Source of the DNA: Candidatus Methylophosphatis haderslevensis
GTDB lineage: Bacteria; Pseudomonadota; Gammaproteobacteria; Burkholderiales; Rhodocyclaceae
Direction of reading: 5' to 3'
Assembly: GCA_016711925.1 (NCBI GenBank)
Contig: JADJSA010000002.1
Span: forward strand, 372,001 to 436,000
DNA length: 64,000 bases
Below are positions 7,350-15,730 of this stretch, one piece after another (the first letter of the stretch is position 1; each line of letters starts with the position of its first letter). The position numbers and the translations under genes were made by a program. The notes beneath the pieces are model-generated. The model ran no database searches. It was given only the letters and a program-made list of their open reading frames with translations, and was not told the DNA's origin.

Positions 7350-8249
7350 ATGCCTGCTGCCACAGCGGTGCGCCCGATGAAGTCGTTCGCGACCGCGACG
7401 GCCGTTGCGATCTGCATGGTCGCAGCGGCTCTGCGCGCCCGGGCGGGGCCGGCGGCTGGCGCGGTAAAGTCGGCATCCGGCACGATCGCCGCCAGGCACG
7501 CCGTTGCCTACGTGGTGCGCGATGCCCGCAACCCGCGCGCCTCGCGCGTGGAAGTGCTGGTCACCGATGTGCCGGTCGACACCGCGACGTTCGTCGGCGA
7601 CCTCGACCCGCACCTGACCGCAATCAACCTCGACGTGCTGCGCAACCGCGATTACCTGCTGCTGTGGGTGGCGGCCGACGGCGCCGCGACGATGAACGCC
7701 ACCTACTCGAAGACCATGACGCAGTACCTGAACGACGCATCGGGCGGCCTGAAGGCGGAAATCACCCGCCACACGGCGACCAGGATCGAAGGCCGCGTTT
7801 TCTCGCCCGCGCCGCTCAAGACCATGGACGGCCCCGCTTACACGATCGACGTGACGTTCGCCGCCGATGTGGTGCCGGCGCTCTCGGGCACGGCCTTGCC
7901 GGCCGGCGGCGGCGAACCCGGCACGGCGCTGACCGCGTTGCTGGCGGCGATCGAGACGAAGGACTGGAACGGCATCAAGGCCGGTCTCAGCCCGAACAAG
8001 CTGCCCGCGTTCGACAAGGACTACAACACACCGGCGGAGAATCTCGCCACGGCCGTCGATACCCTGAACGCATGGCTGCCGACGGCGCGGGCCAGGGTGA
8101 CCGGCGGCTTTCTGGTGAGCGACAGCGACGCAGTGCTCGAACTCGAAGGCGAACGCTTCGGCAGCCGCGTGCTGGCGCTGGTGCGGATGACCAGGACCGG
8201 CGGCGCATGGCAGTACGAAAAATCGCTCAACGCCGGCACGCTGCGCTAG
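7350..8249 (+). CDS. Exported hypothetical protein with two beta-rich domains
   Basis: 299 residues if read from ATG 7350; ATG 7377 is also possible and gives a cleaner signal peptide (MKSFATATAVAICMVAAALRARA). The first half (about 35-165) is beta-rich with alternating charged turns. The second half (about 185-299) resembles the preceding gene's mature domain and ends MTRTGGAWQYEKSL. Starts 12 bp after that gene, on the same strand. No catalytic motif is seen. Confidence 0.6.
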   Translation: MPAATAVRPMKSFATATAVAICMVAAALRARAGPAAGAVKSASGTIAARHAVAYVVRDARNPRASRVEVLVTDVPVDTATFVGDLDPHLTAINLDVLRNRDYLLLWVAADGAATMNATYSKTMTQYLNDASGGLKAEITRHTATRIEGRVFSPAPLKTMDGPAYTIDVTFAADVVPALSGTALPAGGGEPGTALTALLAAIETKDWNGIKAGLSPNKLPAFDKDYNTPAENLATAVDTLNAWLPTARARVTGGFLVSDSDAVLELEGERFGSRVLALVRMTRTGGAWQYEKSLNAGTLR

Positions 8250-8357
8250 CCGTTGGCCACGCGTGCGCCGTTCGCTGCCCGTCGGCGGATCATGACCGAG
8301 CACGGCGCGCCTGCGAGTCGTCGCACGCCGCGCGTGCTGCAACTTTCGACTGGAATC

Positions 8358-9224
8358 ATGCTCAAGACAGCGATACTCGCCCTGCTTGCATGCCTGCCAA
8401 TGGAACCCGCGATGGCCATCGATCTCGCGCCGCTTTGGAACTTTGACAATCCGCAACTCAGCGAGCAGCGTCTGCGCGCGGCGCTTGCGACTGCCGCGGG
8501 CGACGATGCGCTGATCCTGCAGACGCAGATCGCGCGCAGCTACGGCCTGCGCGGGGACTTCGCCACTGCCAGGCAGGTGCTGGCCGACATCGAACCGGCG
8601 ACGCGATCGGCCGGCGCGGAGGCGCGCGTGCGCTACGCGCTGGAACTGGGCCGCACCTACGCCTCGGCAACCCATCCGCCCGGGTCGCAGACGCCGCAGG
8701 CCCGGGCGCAGGCACGCGCGGCGTTCCAGAGCGCGCTGGATCAGGCCAGGCAAGCCGGACTGGACGGCCTGGCGATCGATGCAATCCACATGTTTGCATT
8801 CGTGGACACGGAACCCGCCGACCAGCTTGCCTGGGGGCGTGCCGCGCTGGCGATCGCCGAATCGTCGGCGCAGCCGGCGGCACAGCGCTGGCAGGCGTCG
8901 ATCCGTAACAACATCGGCTACGCGCTGCATCAGTTGACGCGTTATGACGAAGCGATGGTCGAGTTCAAGCGGGCGCTGGCGATCCGCGAGAGCGAAGACG
9001 ATGCCGGGGCAACCCGCGTCGCGCGCTGGATGGTCGCCTGGACGCTGCGGGCGCTCGGCCGGACCGACGAGGCACTGGCGATCCAGTTGCGGCTGGAACG
9101 CGAGAACCAGGCGGCCGGGCAACCCGATCCCTATGTGTTCGAGGAGCTTGCGCTGCTCTACCGGGCCATGGGCGATCAGGCACTGGCGGACCGGTACGCG
9201 GCGAAGGGCATGCCGGCCAGATAG
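8358..9224 (+). CDS. Exported TPR-repeat protein
   Basis: 288 residues from ATG 8358, which places a signal peptide at the N-terminus (MLKTAILALLACLPMEPAMA). The rest is almost wholly helical. TPR-like units include GLRGDFATARQVLADIEPA, YALHQLTRYDEAMVEFKRAL and LRALGRTDEALAIQLRLERE, with the usual Gly/Tyr, Ala and Pro positions. It is likely a periplasmic protein-protein interaction module. The two preceding exported genes are on the same strand and may be cotranscribed. Confidence 0.65.
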   Translation: MLKTAILALLACLPMEPAMAIDLAPLWNFDNPQLSEQRLRAALATAAGDDALILQTQIARSYGLRGDFATARQVLADIEPATRSAGAEARVRYALELGRTYASATHPPGSQTPQARAQARAAFQSALDQARQAGLDGLAIDAIHMFAFVDTEPADQLAWGRAALAIAESSAQPAAQRWQASIRNNIGYALHQLTRYDEAMVEFKRALAIRESEDDAGATRVARWMVAWTLRALGRTDEALAIQLRLERENQAAGQPDPYVFEELALLYRAMGDQALADRYAAKGMPAR

Positions 9225-9308
9225 CCGCCGCGCTTGCGGCGGATGACAAACGGGCACGACGCGACGGCGACTTCCATCGCCCGCAATCGATCAGGAGGAG
9301 GCACGATC

Positions 9309-9821
9309 ATGGATGCCGAGCAACTGCGGTCGGTTCAGGCGCCGCTCAAGGCGCGCTACCGGGAGCGCCCGGACGCGGCGCTGGTGACCTTGCGGGCGCG
9401 CGGGCGCGTCGGCGAAGGCGTCAGTTGCCGGATCGAAACCGGCAAGGCGCTGGTTGTCGCCGGGCTGCACCCGGCCACCGGCGGCAGCGGGCAAGCCGCC
9501 TGCTCGGGCGACATGCTGCTCGAAGCGCTGGTGGCCTGCGCCGGCGTCACACTCAACGCGGTGGCCACCGCCCTGGGCATCGCACTGCGCGACGCCGCGA
9601 TCGAGGCCGCGGGCGACCTGGATTTTCGCGGCACGCTCGGGCTGGCGAAGGATGTGCCGGTCGGGCTGCAGAACATCCGGCTAAAATTCACGCTCGACAC
9701 CGACGCATCGGAAGAGCAACTCGCCGCCCTGCTGCGGCTGACCGAACGCTACTGCGTGGTGTTTCAGACGCTGGCGCATCCGCCGGGCATTGCGGTGAGC
9801 ATCGGGCGGGCGCTGGTGTAA
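9309..9821 (+). CDS. OsmC-family protein
   Basis: 170 residues from ATG 9309, behind a strong site (AGGAGGAGGCACGATC). The OsmC/Ohr fold is indicated by SGDMLLEALVACAG, a helix bearing the first cysteine, and RLTERYCVVFQTL, which carries the second. These are the two redox cysteines of organic-hydroperoxide peroxidases. The segment between (RFLxF-like strands around DLDFRGTLG) fits. It probably reduces hydroperoxides with thiol donors in the cytoplasm. It stands apart from the TPR gene and converges on the NorF-like gene over a terminator hairpin. Confidence 0.8.
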   Translation: MDAEQLRSVQAPLKARYRERPDAALVTLRARGRVGEGVSCRIETGKALVVAGLHPATGGSGQAACSGDMLLEALVACAGVTLNAVATALGIALRDAAIEAAGDLDFRGTLGLAKDVPVGLQNIRLKFTLDTDASEEQLAALLRLTERYCVVFQTLAHPPGIAVSIGRALV

Positions 9822-9842
9822 CCGCCGCGCTGCGCGATGCGT

Positions 9843-9865
9843 GGCCGGCGCCGGGTGCGCCGGCC
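9843..9865. terminator. Bidirectional hairpin between osmC-like and norF-like genes
   Basis: GGCCGGCGC and GCGCCGGCC form a perfect 9-bp stem with loop CGGGT between two convergent genes. There is no U-tract on either side, so it is terminator-like only. Confidence 0.5.
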
Positions 9866-9870
9866 GGCCT

Positions 9871-10185
9871 TCAGCGCAGCGACGCCCAGCGCGCGATCCA
9901 CTCGCCGAAGAAGACGGTCAGCAGCAATGCCAGTGGCACGAAGGCAACGAAGAACTGCAGCAGGCGCGAGATGAACGGATGCGCGAGGTGCGACTCGATG
10001 AAATGGCGCGCCACCAACCAGCCTTTGAGCCAGATGATCGCGGCCACCGGCAGCGCCAGCCAGGGCACGCCATGCAGCCAGTGGCCGAGCGCCAGGCTCG
10101 CCAGGGTAAGCGCCAGCAGCGCCAGCCAGGCGAGCGTTGGCGCGGTCGATGCGGCGGCGTCTTCGGTCAGTCGGGAGCGGTCCAT
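9871..10185 (-). CDS. Cytochrome c oxidase subunit IV/NorF-like membrane protein
   Basis: 104 residues with three membrane helices: about 17-35, 41-60 and 72-95, the last ending LLLTVFFGEWIARW. Size, helix count and the sequence LKGWLVARHFIE between helices 2 and 3 fit the prokaryotic COX4/NorF group. It lies 3 bp after the COX III-like gene on the same strand, the norE-norF arrangement. norCB is not in this window, so it may serve a nitric-oxide reductase or a terminal oxidase encoded elsewhere. Confidence 0.7.
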   Translation of the reverse strand: MDRSRLTEDAAASTAPTLAWLALLALTLASLALGHWLHGVPWLALPVAAIIWLKGWLVARHFIESHLAHPFISRLLQFFVAFVPLALLLTVFFGEWIARWASLR

Positions 10186-10188
10186 GAT

Positions 10189-10801
10189 TCAGGCCAGCAC
10201 GTAGAACAGCGAAAAGATCGACAGCCAGATGATGTCAGTGGCATGCCAGTAGCTGGCCAGGGCTTCGAGGCCGACGTGATCCTCTGCCGAGTAAGCGTCG
10301 GCCATGTGGCGGCCGAGCACCCACAGCATGCCGAGTATTCCCCACGAGGCATGCACCAGGTGGTTGAGCGTCAGGTAGTAGTACGCGCCGACGAAGATGC
10401 CGGCGCTTCGCGACAACGCCGTGGTCGAGGTTCCACAGGATCTCGAAGGTCTTCGCCACCGGGTAGCCGAGCGCCACCAGCAAACCCGCCACCAGCCACC
10501 AGCGCGAGCGTTCGCGCTGCCCGCTGCGCATCGACGTGACCGAGCGCGCGATGAAATAGCTGCTGGTCACCATCAGCAGGGTGATCGCCGTGCCGGCGAC
10601 CCGCGACAGGCGGGTGGTGCCCTCGTGAAAGGCATCGGGATGGTGCGCGCGTGCGATGAAGTACACCAGGAACATCAGCGAGAACTCCACCAGTTCGCAG
10701 GTGATGCCGACCCAGATGCCCTTGTTGCCCGGTATGCGCGCGGCCGCACTGCGGCCGCTTGCGCCGCCTTGGTCAATTGCCGTTTGAACCGCTTCAGCCA
10801 T
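10189..10801 (-). CDS. Haem-copper oxidase subunit III/NorE-like protein (frameshift near 10425)
   Basis: Starts at ATG 10801 (MAEAVQTAIDQGG). The first frame gives four helices including GITCELVEFSLMFLVYFIARAHHP, the usual COX III opening. Near 10425, after TFEILWNLDHG, the homologous frame moves by one base and continues as SAGIFVGAYYYLTLNHLVHASWG, the expected His-bearing helix 4/5 region, to stop 10189. The repaired length is ~203 residues, normal for NorE. Since both parts are well conserved, the shift is likely a sequence error. It forms a pair with the NorF-like gene. Confidence 0.7.
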
Positions 10802-10960
10802 CGCGCCCCGATCGAGTTTGGCGGCCCGGCACGCTGCGCGACGCCACAGCACGACCGGCCACCGACGCGGCAGATTGGCGCGCCGGCGCCAGCGGCGCCT
10901 TGAGCAAGCGCAAGAATCGCAAACGCGGGTTCGCGCGCCGCAGCAGCCGCCACGCCCGTT

Positions 10961-11040
10961 GGCCTGGAAGCCGCATGCAGCGGACCTCTCCGGGCATGCC
11001 TCTTGGAGAAGCGCATGGATACTGGCTTGCAGCCTGGCGC
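10961..11040. repeat. REPIN-like intergenic repeat, copy C
   Basis: Sits in the 340-bp divergent gap 10802-11141 between the NorE-like gene and a methyltransferase; no gene is seen there. The left arm GGCCTGGAAGCCGCATG (10961-10977) is identical over 17 bases to copy F. The right part AGCGCATGGATACTGG is shared with copy D (GGCGCATGGATACTGG). Confidence 0.6.
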
Positions 11041-11141
11041 CACCACGATGGCACGCGCCGGTGCGCCCCGGCCATCCCGGATCGCTGTGCGACAATCGCC
11101 ACTCCAGCGAGGATTGCGGGTTATCGACAAGGCGTGTCGCG

Positions 11142-11735
11142 ATGAGAAAATTGCTGAATGTCGGGGGCAACAGCAAGGCCATTCCTTTGCCGCCGATCTA
11201 CAACGGATGGGAACACCTGCTGCTCGACATCGATCCGAAGGGCGCACCGGACGTGGTGTGCGATGCCCGCACGATGACCAGCCTGCCGGCCGCCACCTAC
11301 GACGCGGTGTATTGCTCGCACAACCTCGAGCATTACCATCGTCATGAAGTGCCGAAAGTGCTGGCCGGATTTCGCCATGTGCTCAAAGCCGACGGATTCG
11401 TCCACCTTCGGGTGCCGGACATCGGCGCGGTGATGCAGACCGCGGTGCAAAACAAGCTCGACATCGATGATGTGCTCTACCAGTCGCCGGCCGGGCCGAT
11501 CACGGTGCGCGACGTGATCTACGGCTACGGCGTCGAGATCGAGCGCAGCGGCAACGATTTCTTTGCCCACAAGACCGGCTTCAGCGCAAAGTCGCTGACG
11601 GCGGTGCTGCAGGCGGCGGGCTTTTCCAACCTGTTCATCGGCACCGGCAACCTCGAGGTCGTCGCTTACGCATTCACCGGCAAGGCCAGCGATTATGCGA
11701 CCGCGCTGCTCAAGCTGCCGCCGGTGAACGCCTGA
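11142..11735 (+). CDS. Class I SAM-dependent methyltransferase
   Basis: 197 residues from ATG 11142. The Rossmann signature is reduced but present: KLLNVGGNSK (motif I with GG instead of GxGxG), LLLDIDPKGAPDVVCDA (acidic residue after strand 2), YDAVYCSHNLEH (motif for strand 4) and FRHVLKADGFVHLRVPD (post-motif strand). The His-rich SHNLEHYHRHE is typical of the Methyltransf_11-like group that also includes SAM-dependent enzymes acting on small molecules or lipids. The substrate is unknown. Confidence 0.75.
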   Translation: MRKLLNVGGNSKAIPLPPIYNGWEHLLLDIDPKGAPDVVCDARTMTSLPAATYDAVYCSHNLEHYHRHEVPKVLAGFRHVLKADGFVHLRVPDIGAVMQTAVQNKLDIDDVLYQSPAGPITVRDVIYGYGVEIERSGNDFFAHKTGFSAKSLTAVLQAAGFSNLFIGTGNLEVVAYAFTGKASDYATALLKLPPVNA

Positions 11736-11759
11736 TTCGCCGGCCCGCTCGGGCTGCCG

Positions 11760-13835
11760 CTACCAGATGCCGGCACCCTTGGGCGCCGCCCCGGCCGGAC
11801 ACGCGAAGGCGCGCGCGAACTCCGGCATGTGGGCGATGGGGCCGAGCACGCGAAAGCGCGGCGGCGCATGCGGATCGGTGGTGAGCAGCAGCCGCTCGCG
11901 TTGCGGCCGGCTCTTCTCGCGCCATGACGCGGCATAGGCGACGAAGAACCGCCTGGCGTCGCCCGCGTCATCGCGCGCGCGCTCCGGCTGCCCGGCCCGC
12001 GAGTTGCGGTAGGCCTCGTAGGCGATGCGCAGGCCGCCGATGTCGGCGATGTTCTCGCCGAGGGTCAGCTCGCCGTTCAGCCGCAGCCCGCCGCCGCCGG
12101 CGAACCGGGAATACTGCCTGACGATCGCCGCGGTGCGCTGGCGGTAGCGCGCGCCGTCGGCCTCGCCCCACCAGTCGCGCAGATTGCCCTGGGCGTCGAA
12201 ATGGCGGCCCTCGTCATCGAAACCGTGAATGATCTCGTGGCCGATCACCGAGCCGATGGCGCCGTAGTTCGCGGCATCGTCGGCGCCATTGTCGAAGAAC
12301 GGCGGCTGCAGGATGCCGGCCGGAAAGACGATCTCGTTCATCTGTGCATCATAGTAGGCGTTGACGATGTGCGGCCCCATGCCCCATTCGCTGCGATCGA
12401 CCAGCCGCCCGAGCCGGTCGATGCGCCGCTGCAGATCGAACTCGCTGGCGCGCATCACGTTGGCGGCATAGCCCTGCGCCTCGATGCGCAGCGCCGAGTC
12501 GTCGAGCGGCACGTCCGGATAGCCGATCTTGACGTTCATCGCGTCGAGCTTGCGCAGCGCCTCGTCGCGTGTGTCCTCTCCCATCCAGTCGAGTGCGGCG
12601 ATGCGCGCGCGCAGCACCCGGCGGATGTCATCGACCAGCGCCAGCACGCGCTGGCGCGCCGCGGGCGGGAATGCGCGTTCGGCATAGAGCGCGCCGAGCG
12701 CCTGGCCCATCGGCAGTTCGCCGTATGTGCCACCGATCGCCTCGACCACCCGCAGGCTGCGCGGACGCGGCGCGCGCTTGCCCTCGAGCACGGTCTGATA
12801 GAAACGGAAGTTCTCGTCCTCGATCGCGCGTGGCAGGTACGGCGCCAGGCTGCGCACCGCATGCCATTGCAGATAGGCCTGCCAGATGCCCGACGGCACC
12901 TCGGCCGCCGCGCGCGCGAAGGCGGCCATGAACTTAGGCTGCGCCACGTTGATCTGCCCGGCGCGCTCGATGCCGAGTTCGGCCAGGTAGCGCGACCAGT
13001 CGACACCCGGCGCGCGCTGCGACAATTCGCCGCTCGTCATGCGATTGTAATTGGCGAGCGGATCGCGCCGCTCAACCTGGGTCGACGCGGCGCGTGCGAG
13101 CCGCGTCTCCAGCGCCACCACGCGCCGCGCGTCGATTCTTGCCGAGGCCGGCGCGCGGCCGATCAGCTCGAACATCCGCGCAACGTGCTGCAGGTATTCT
13201 TGCCGCCAGCGGCGCGACCTGGCGTCGCTGTTGAAATAGAAATCGCGGTCGGGCAGGCCGAGCCCGCCCTGATAGAGCGCAACGATGTAGTTGGAGCTGT
13301 CGCCGGGGTCCGGCCCGATCTCCGGCGCAAACGCCGCCCCGATGCCGGCCCGGTGCAATCCCGCAAGAATATCCACCAGATCGTCGCGGCTGCGCAGCCC
13401 GCCGATCTGCTCGAACAGGTCGCGCAGCGGCGCCATGCCGTCGCGCTCGATGGCAGCGGTGTCCATGCCGCTCAGGTAGAAGTCGAGCAGCTTGCGCCGC
13501 GACGCGCCGGGCGGAGGGGCATCAACCTTGCTGGCCTCGTCGAGCGCGCGCTCGATGATCGCTTCGTTGCGCTTGACGATTTCCGAGAAGGCGCCCCAGC
13601 TCGAACGATCGTCGGGAATTTCTGTGCCGTCGAGCCAGCGCTGATTGACGTGGCGGTAGAAATCGTCGCAGGGCGAGATCTCGCCCGCGGGCGGCGCATT
13701 TCTGGCCGGTGCAGGACGCGCCACGGCCTCCCCGATCGGCGCAGCGAACATGACGAGCGCGAGCACCCCGGCGCGGCAGCGGCGGGCAGCCGGCTTGCCG
13801 ACTGGCGGGCCGAGCAGGGGAAGGCGCTGTGTCAC
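11760..13835 (-). CDS. M13 (neprilysin/PepO-type) zinc metallopeptidase
   Basis: 691 residues from GTG 13835, chosen because it overlaps the stop of the response regulator (GTGA) and leaves a signal peptide at the N-terminus (about 10-40). Zinc site: IGHEIIHGFDDEG, with ENIADIGGL carrying the third ligand about 60 residues on. The segment NAYYDAQMNEIVFPAGILQPP is the conserved substrate-site strand (NAY/F). These enzymes cleave oligopeptides outside the cytoplasm. Length matches the family (650-700). The C-terminal CxxW motif of many members is replaced by CPAGAAPKGAGIW, ending in Trp as usual. Coupling to a LytTR two-component system is noteworthy. Confidence 0.9.
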   Translation of the reverse strand: MTQRLPLLGPPVGKPAARRCRAGVLALVMFAAPIGEAVARPAPARNAPPAGEISPCDDFYRHVNQRWLDGTEIPDDRSSWGAFSEIVKRNEAIIERALDEASKVDAPPPGASRRKLLDFYLSGMDTAAIERDGMAPLRDLFEQIGGLRSRDDLVDILAGLHRAGIGAAFAPEIGPDPGDSSNYIVALYQGGLGLPDRDFYFNSDARSRRWRQEYLQHVARMFELIGRAPASARIDARRVVALETRLARAASTQVERRDPLANYNRMTSGELSQRAPGVDWSRYLAELGIERAGQINVAQPKFMAAFARAAAEVPSGIWQAYLQWHAVRSLAPYLPRAIEDENFRFYQTVLEGKRAPRPRSLRVVEAIGGTYGELPMGQALGALYAERAFPPAARQRVLALVDDIRRVLRARIAALDWMGEDTRDEALRKLDAMNVKIGYPDVPLDDSALRIEAQGYAANVMRASEFDLQRRIDRLGRLVDRSEWGMGPHIVNAYYDAQMNEIVFPAGILQPPFFDNGADDAANYGAIGSVIGHEIIHGFDDEGRHFDAQGNLRDWWGEADGARYRQRTAAIVRQYSRFAGGGGLRLNGELTLGENIADIGGLRIAYEAYRNSRAGQPERARDDAGDARRFFVAYAASWREKSRPQRERLLLTTDPHAPPRFRVLGPIAHMPEFARAFACPAGAAPKGAGIW

Positions 13836-14602
13836 GGCAGGGAGCCGCCCTTCTCGAGCAGCGCCGCCTTCACGCCGCTCCACTGGCGACGGCTCACCGG
13901 CAGGCGTTCTGCGAGTCCGTGCAGGATCACCGACCATTGGGTCTCGGCGTTGTCGTCGTGGTTGCGCTCGGCCCCCGCGATGGCGTTGCGCGCGATCAGG
14001 CAAGAGCGGTGGACACGCACGAACTGGCGGGCGAATTCGCTTTCGAGATGCGTCAGCGATTCGTCGAGCACGAATTCGCGCTCGGCGGTGCGCGCGGTGA
14101 CGTACTTGAGTTCGGCGCGCAGGTAGAGCACGTCGGCCACCGGCACCAGCAGGATGCGCCCGCGCTCGTTGACCGAGAAGTGCCGCCGCGCTTCGCTGCC
14201 GGCCTGCTGCAGCGCCGCTTGCGCGGGCGGGCCGGCCTTCTGCGCCTTTTGCAGCGCCGCCACCAGGCGCTGCGCGCGCACCGGCTTGACCAGGTAATCG
14301 AGCGCGTTGAGTTCGAAGGCCTGCACCGCGTACTGGTCGTAGGCGGTGGTGAAGATCACCGCCGGCGCGGGCGCGAGCTTGCCCAGGTGGCGCGCCAGTT
14401 CGATGCCGTCCATGCGCGGCATGCGGATATCCGCGAGCACCACATCGGCGGCCGCCTGCGCCAACAGATCGAGCGCCTCGACGCCGTTGGCCGCCTCGCC
14501 GACGACCTGGTTGGGAAACTCGGGCTGGATGTCGGTCAGCAGCACGCGCAGGCGGCTGCGGGCCGGCGCTTCGTCGTCGACGATGAACACGCGCAGGCTC
14601 AT
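13832..14602 (-). CDS. LytTR-family response regulator (AlgR-like)
   Basis: 256 residues from ATG 14602. The receiver domain (about 1-125) has IVDDE, the phosphorylated Asp in VVLADIRMPRMDG, a Thr in VIFTTAYDQY and LVKPV. A LytTR DNA-binding domain follows (about 150-250: VLYLRAELKYVTARTAEREFVLDESL, FVRVHRSCLIA). It overlaps both the histidine kinase upstream and the M13 peptidase downstream by four bases, so all three form one operon. AlgR relatives control envelope and exopolysaccharide genes; the target here is unknown. Confidence 0.9.
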   Translation of the reverse strand: MSLRVFIVDDEAPARSRLRVLLTDIQPEFPNQVVGEAANGVEALDLLAQAAADVVLADIRMPRMDGIELARHLGKLAPAPAVIFTTAYDQYAVQAFELNALDYLVKPVRAQRLVAALQKAQKAGPPAQAALQQAGSEARRHFSVNERGRILLVPVADVLYLRAELKYVTARTAEREFVLDESLTHLESEFARQFVRVHRSCLIARNAIAGAERNHDDNAETQWSVILHGLAERLPVSRRQWSGVKAALLEKGGSLP

Positions 14603-15621
14603 CCGCCGGCCACCTTCTGCGCCAGCGCCGTGCGGTATGGCAAACGGATGCGCACGCGGTACAGTCCGTCGCCGACCAGCGTGTCGAGCCGCGCTTCGAG
14701 GTCGTAGAACAGCATCAGGCGTTCGCGGATGTTGTCCATCGCCATGCCGTTGCCGGCCTGCTGGCGCGCATCCCGGGGCAGCGGATTGGCGATCTCGATC
14801 ATGATGTCGCCGCGCTGGCGCGCCATGAAGATGCTGACCTCGCCCGGCTCCGAGGACGGCTCGATGCCGTGATAGACGGCGTTTTCGAGCAGCGGCTGCA
14901 GCATCAGCGGCGGCACCCGCGCATCCATCGGACAATCCTTGTTCTTCCAGGTGACCTGCAGGCGCTCGCCCAGGCGCAGGGCCTCGAGATCGAGGTACTG
15001 CCGGCCGAGGCGCACCTCATCGTCGAGCGTGACCAGTTCGCGGTTCTCCTTCATCAGCACGCGGAACAGGTCGGAGAGTTCTTCCAGCGCGTGTTCGGCG
15101 CGCCGCGGGTCGCTGCGCATGATGCCGAGCACGCCGTTCAGGGTGTTGAACAGGAAGTGCGGGCGGATGCGCGCCGACAGCGCCTGCAGGCGCGCCTCGG
15201 CCACCGCCGGCGTGGCGAGAATCGCCCGCAAATGGAAATACAGCAGCACGGCGCCGGCCATTGCTGCCGCCCACAGCAGCGCGCGCGGCAGGTTGCCGCC
15301 GAGCGTCTCGCCGATCAGCAACACCAGCGCGCCGGTCACCGCAACGGCAAGGAGCACCACGGCCGCGCAGCCGCGCCGGTACGAAAGCCGCGCCAGTTGC
15401 GGCTGGACAACCGACAGCAGGCCGAGCGAAGCAAGCAGCGGCGGCTCGACACTGCCGGCCATGTTGGCGATCTCGAGCGGTAGCGCGGCGGCGCTGCCAT
15501 TGCGCAGCAGCACGGCGATCAGCGCCAGCAGATTGGCCAGCATCAGCGCACGCAGCATCACGCCCAGATTGCGGAAATCCGGCAGGGAAGGAGAGAGCGG
15601 AATTTGCCTTATACTGGCCAT
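14599..15621 (-). CDS. LytS/AlgZ-like sensor histidine kinase
   Basis: 340 residues from ATG 15621 (MASIRQIPLS). Four or more membrane helices (about 20-155) lack a separate sensor domain. The His_kinase domain follows: ARIRPHFLFNTLNGV with the phosphorylated His, then the N-box LLENAVYHGIEP and a G-rich NGMAMDNIRERL. This is the AlgZ/LytS type that lacks a classical HisKA dimerisation domain. Translationally coupled with the LytTR regulator. The divergent gap to argH (about 110 bp) holds both promoters. Confidence 0.9.
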   Translation of the reverse strand: MASIRQIPLSPSLPDFRNLGVMLRALMLANLLALIAVLLRNGSAAALPLEIANMAGSVEPPLLASLGLLSVVQPQLARLSYRRGCAAVVLLAVAVTGALVLLIGETLGGNLPRALLWAAAMAGAVLLYFHLRAILATPAVAEARLQALSARIRPHFLFNTLNGVLGIMRSDPRRAEHALEELSDLFRVLMKENRELVTLDDEVRLGRQYLDLEALRLGERLQVTWKNKDCPMDARVPPLMLQPLLENAVYHGIEPSSEPGEVSIFMARQRGDIMIEIANPLPRDARQQAGNGMAMDNIRERLMLFYDLEARLDTLVGDGLYRVRIRLPYRTALAQKVAGG

Positions 15622-15730
15622 GATCCGAGCGGCGCCGAGTGAGAATGCGCGGACTGCACACAAGTTTGGCGCCAGAATGTGGCTGCCGGCTGTTCGGCAG
15701 ACCGGCTGTTCGCCAGCACCTGCACCGATT

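Noticed and set aside
6576..9257. Long minus-strand open frame (893 codons) across 6.6-9.3 kb
   Set aside because: It lies antisense to four plausible genes with signal peptides or TPR units. Its product is Arg/Gln/His-rich with no domain, the usual shadow of high-GC coding DNA.
12201..14126. Plus-strand open frame opposite the M13 peptidase
   Set aside because: Antisense shadow; the minus strand holds intact zinc motifs.
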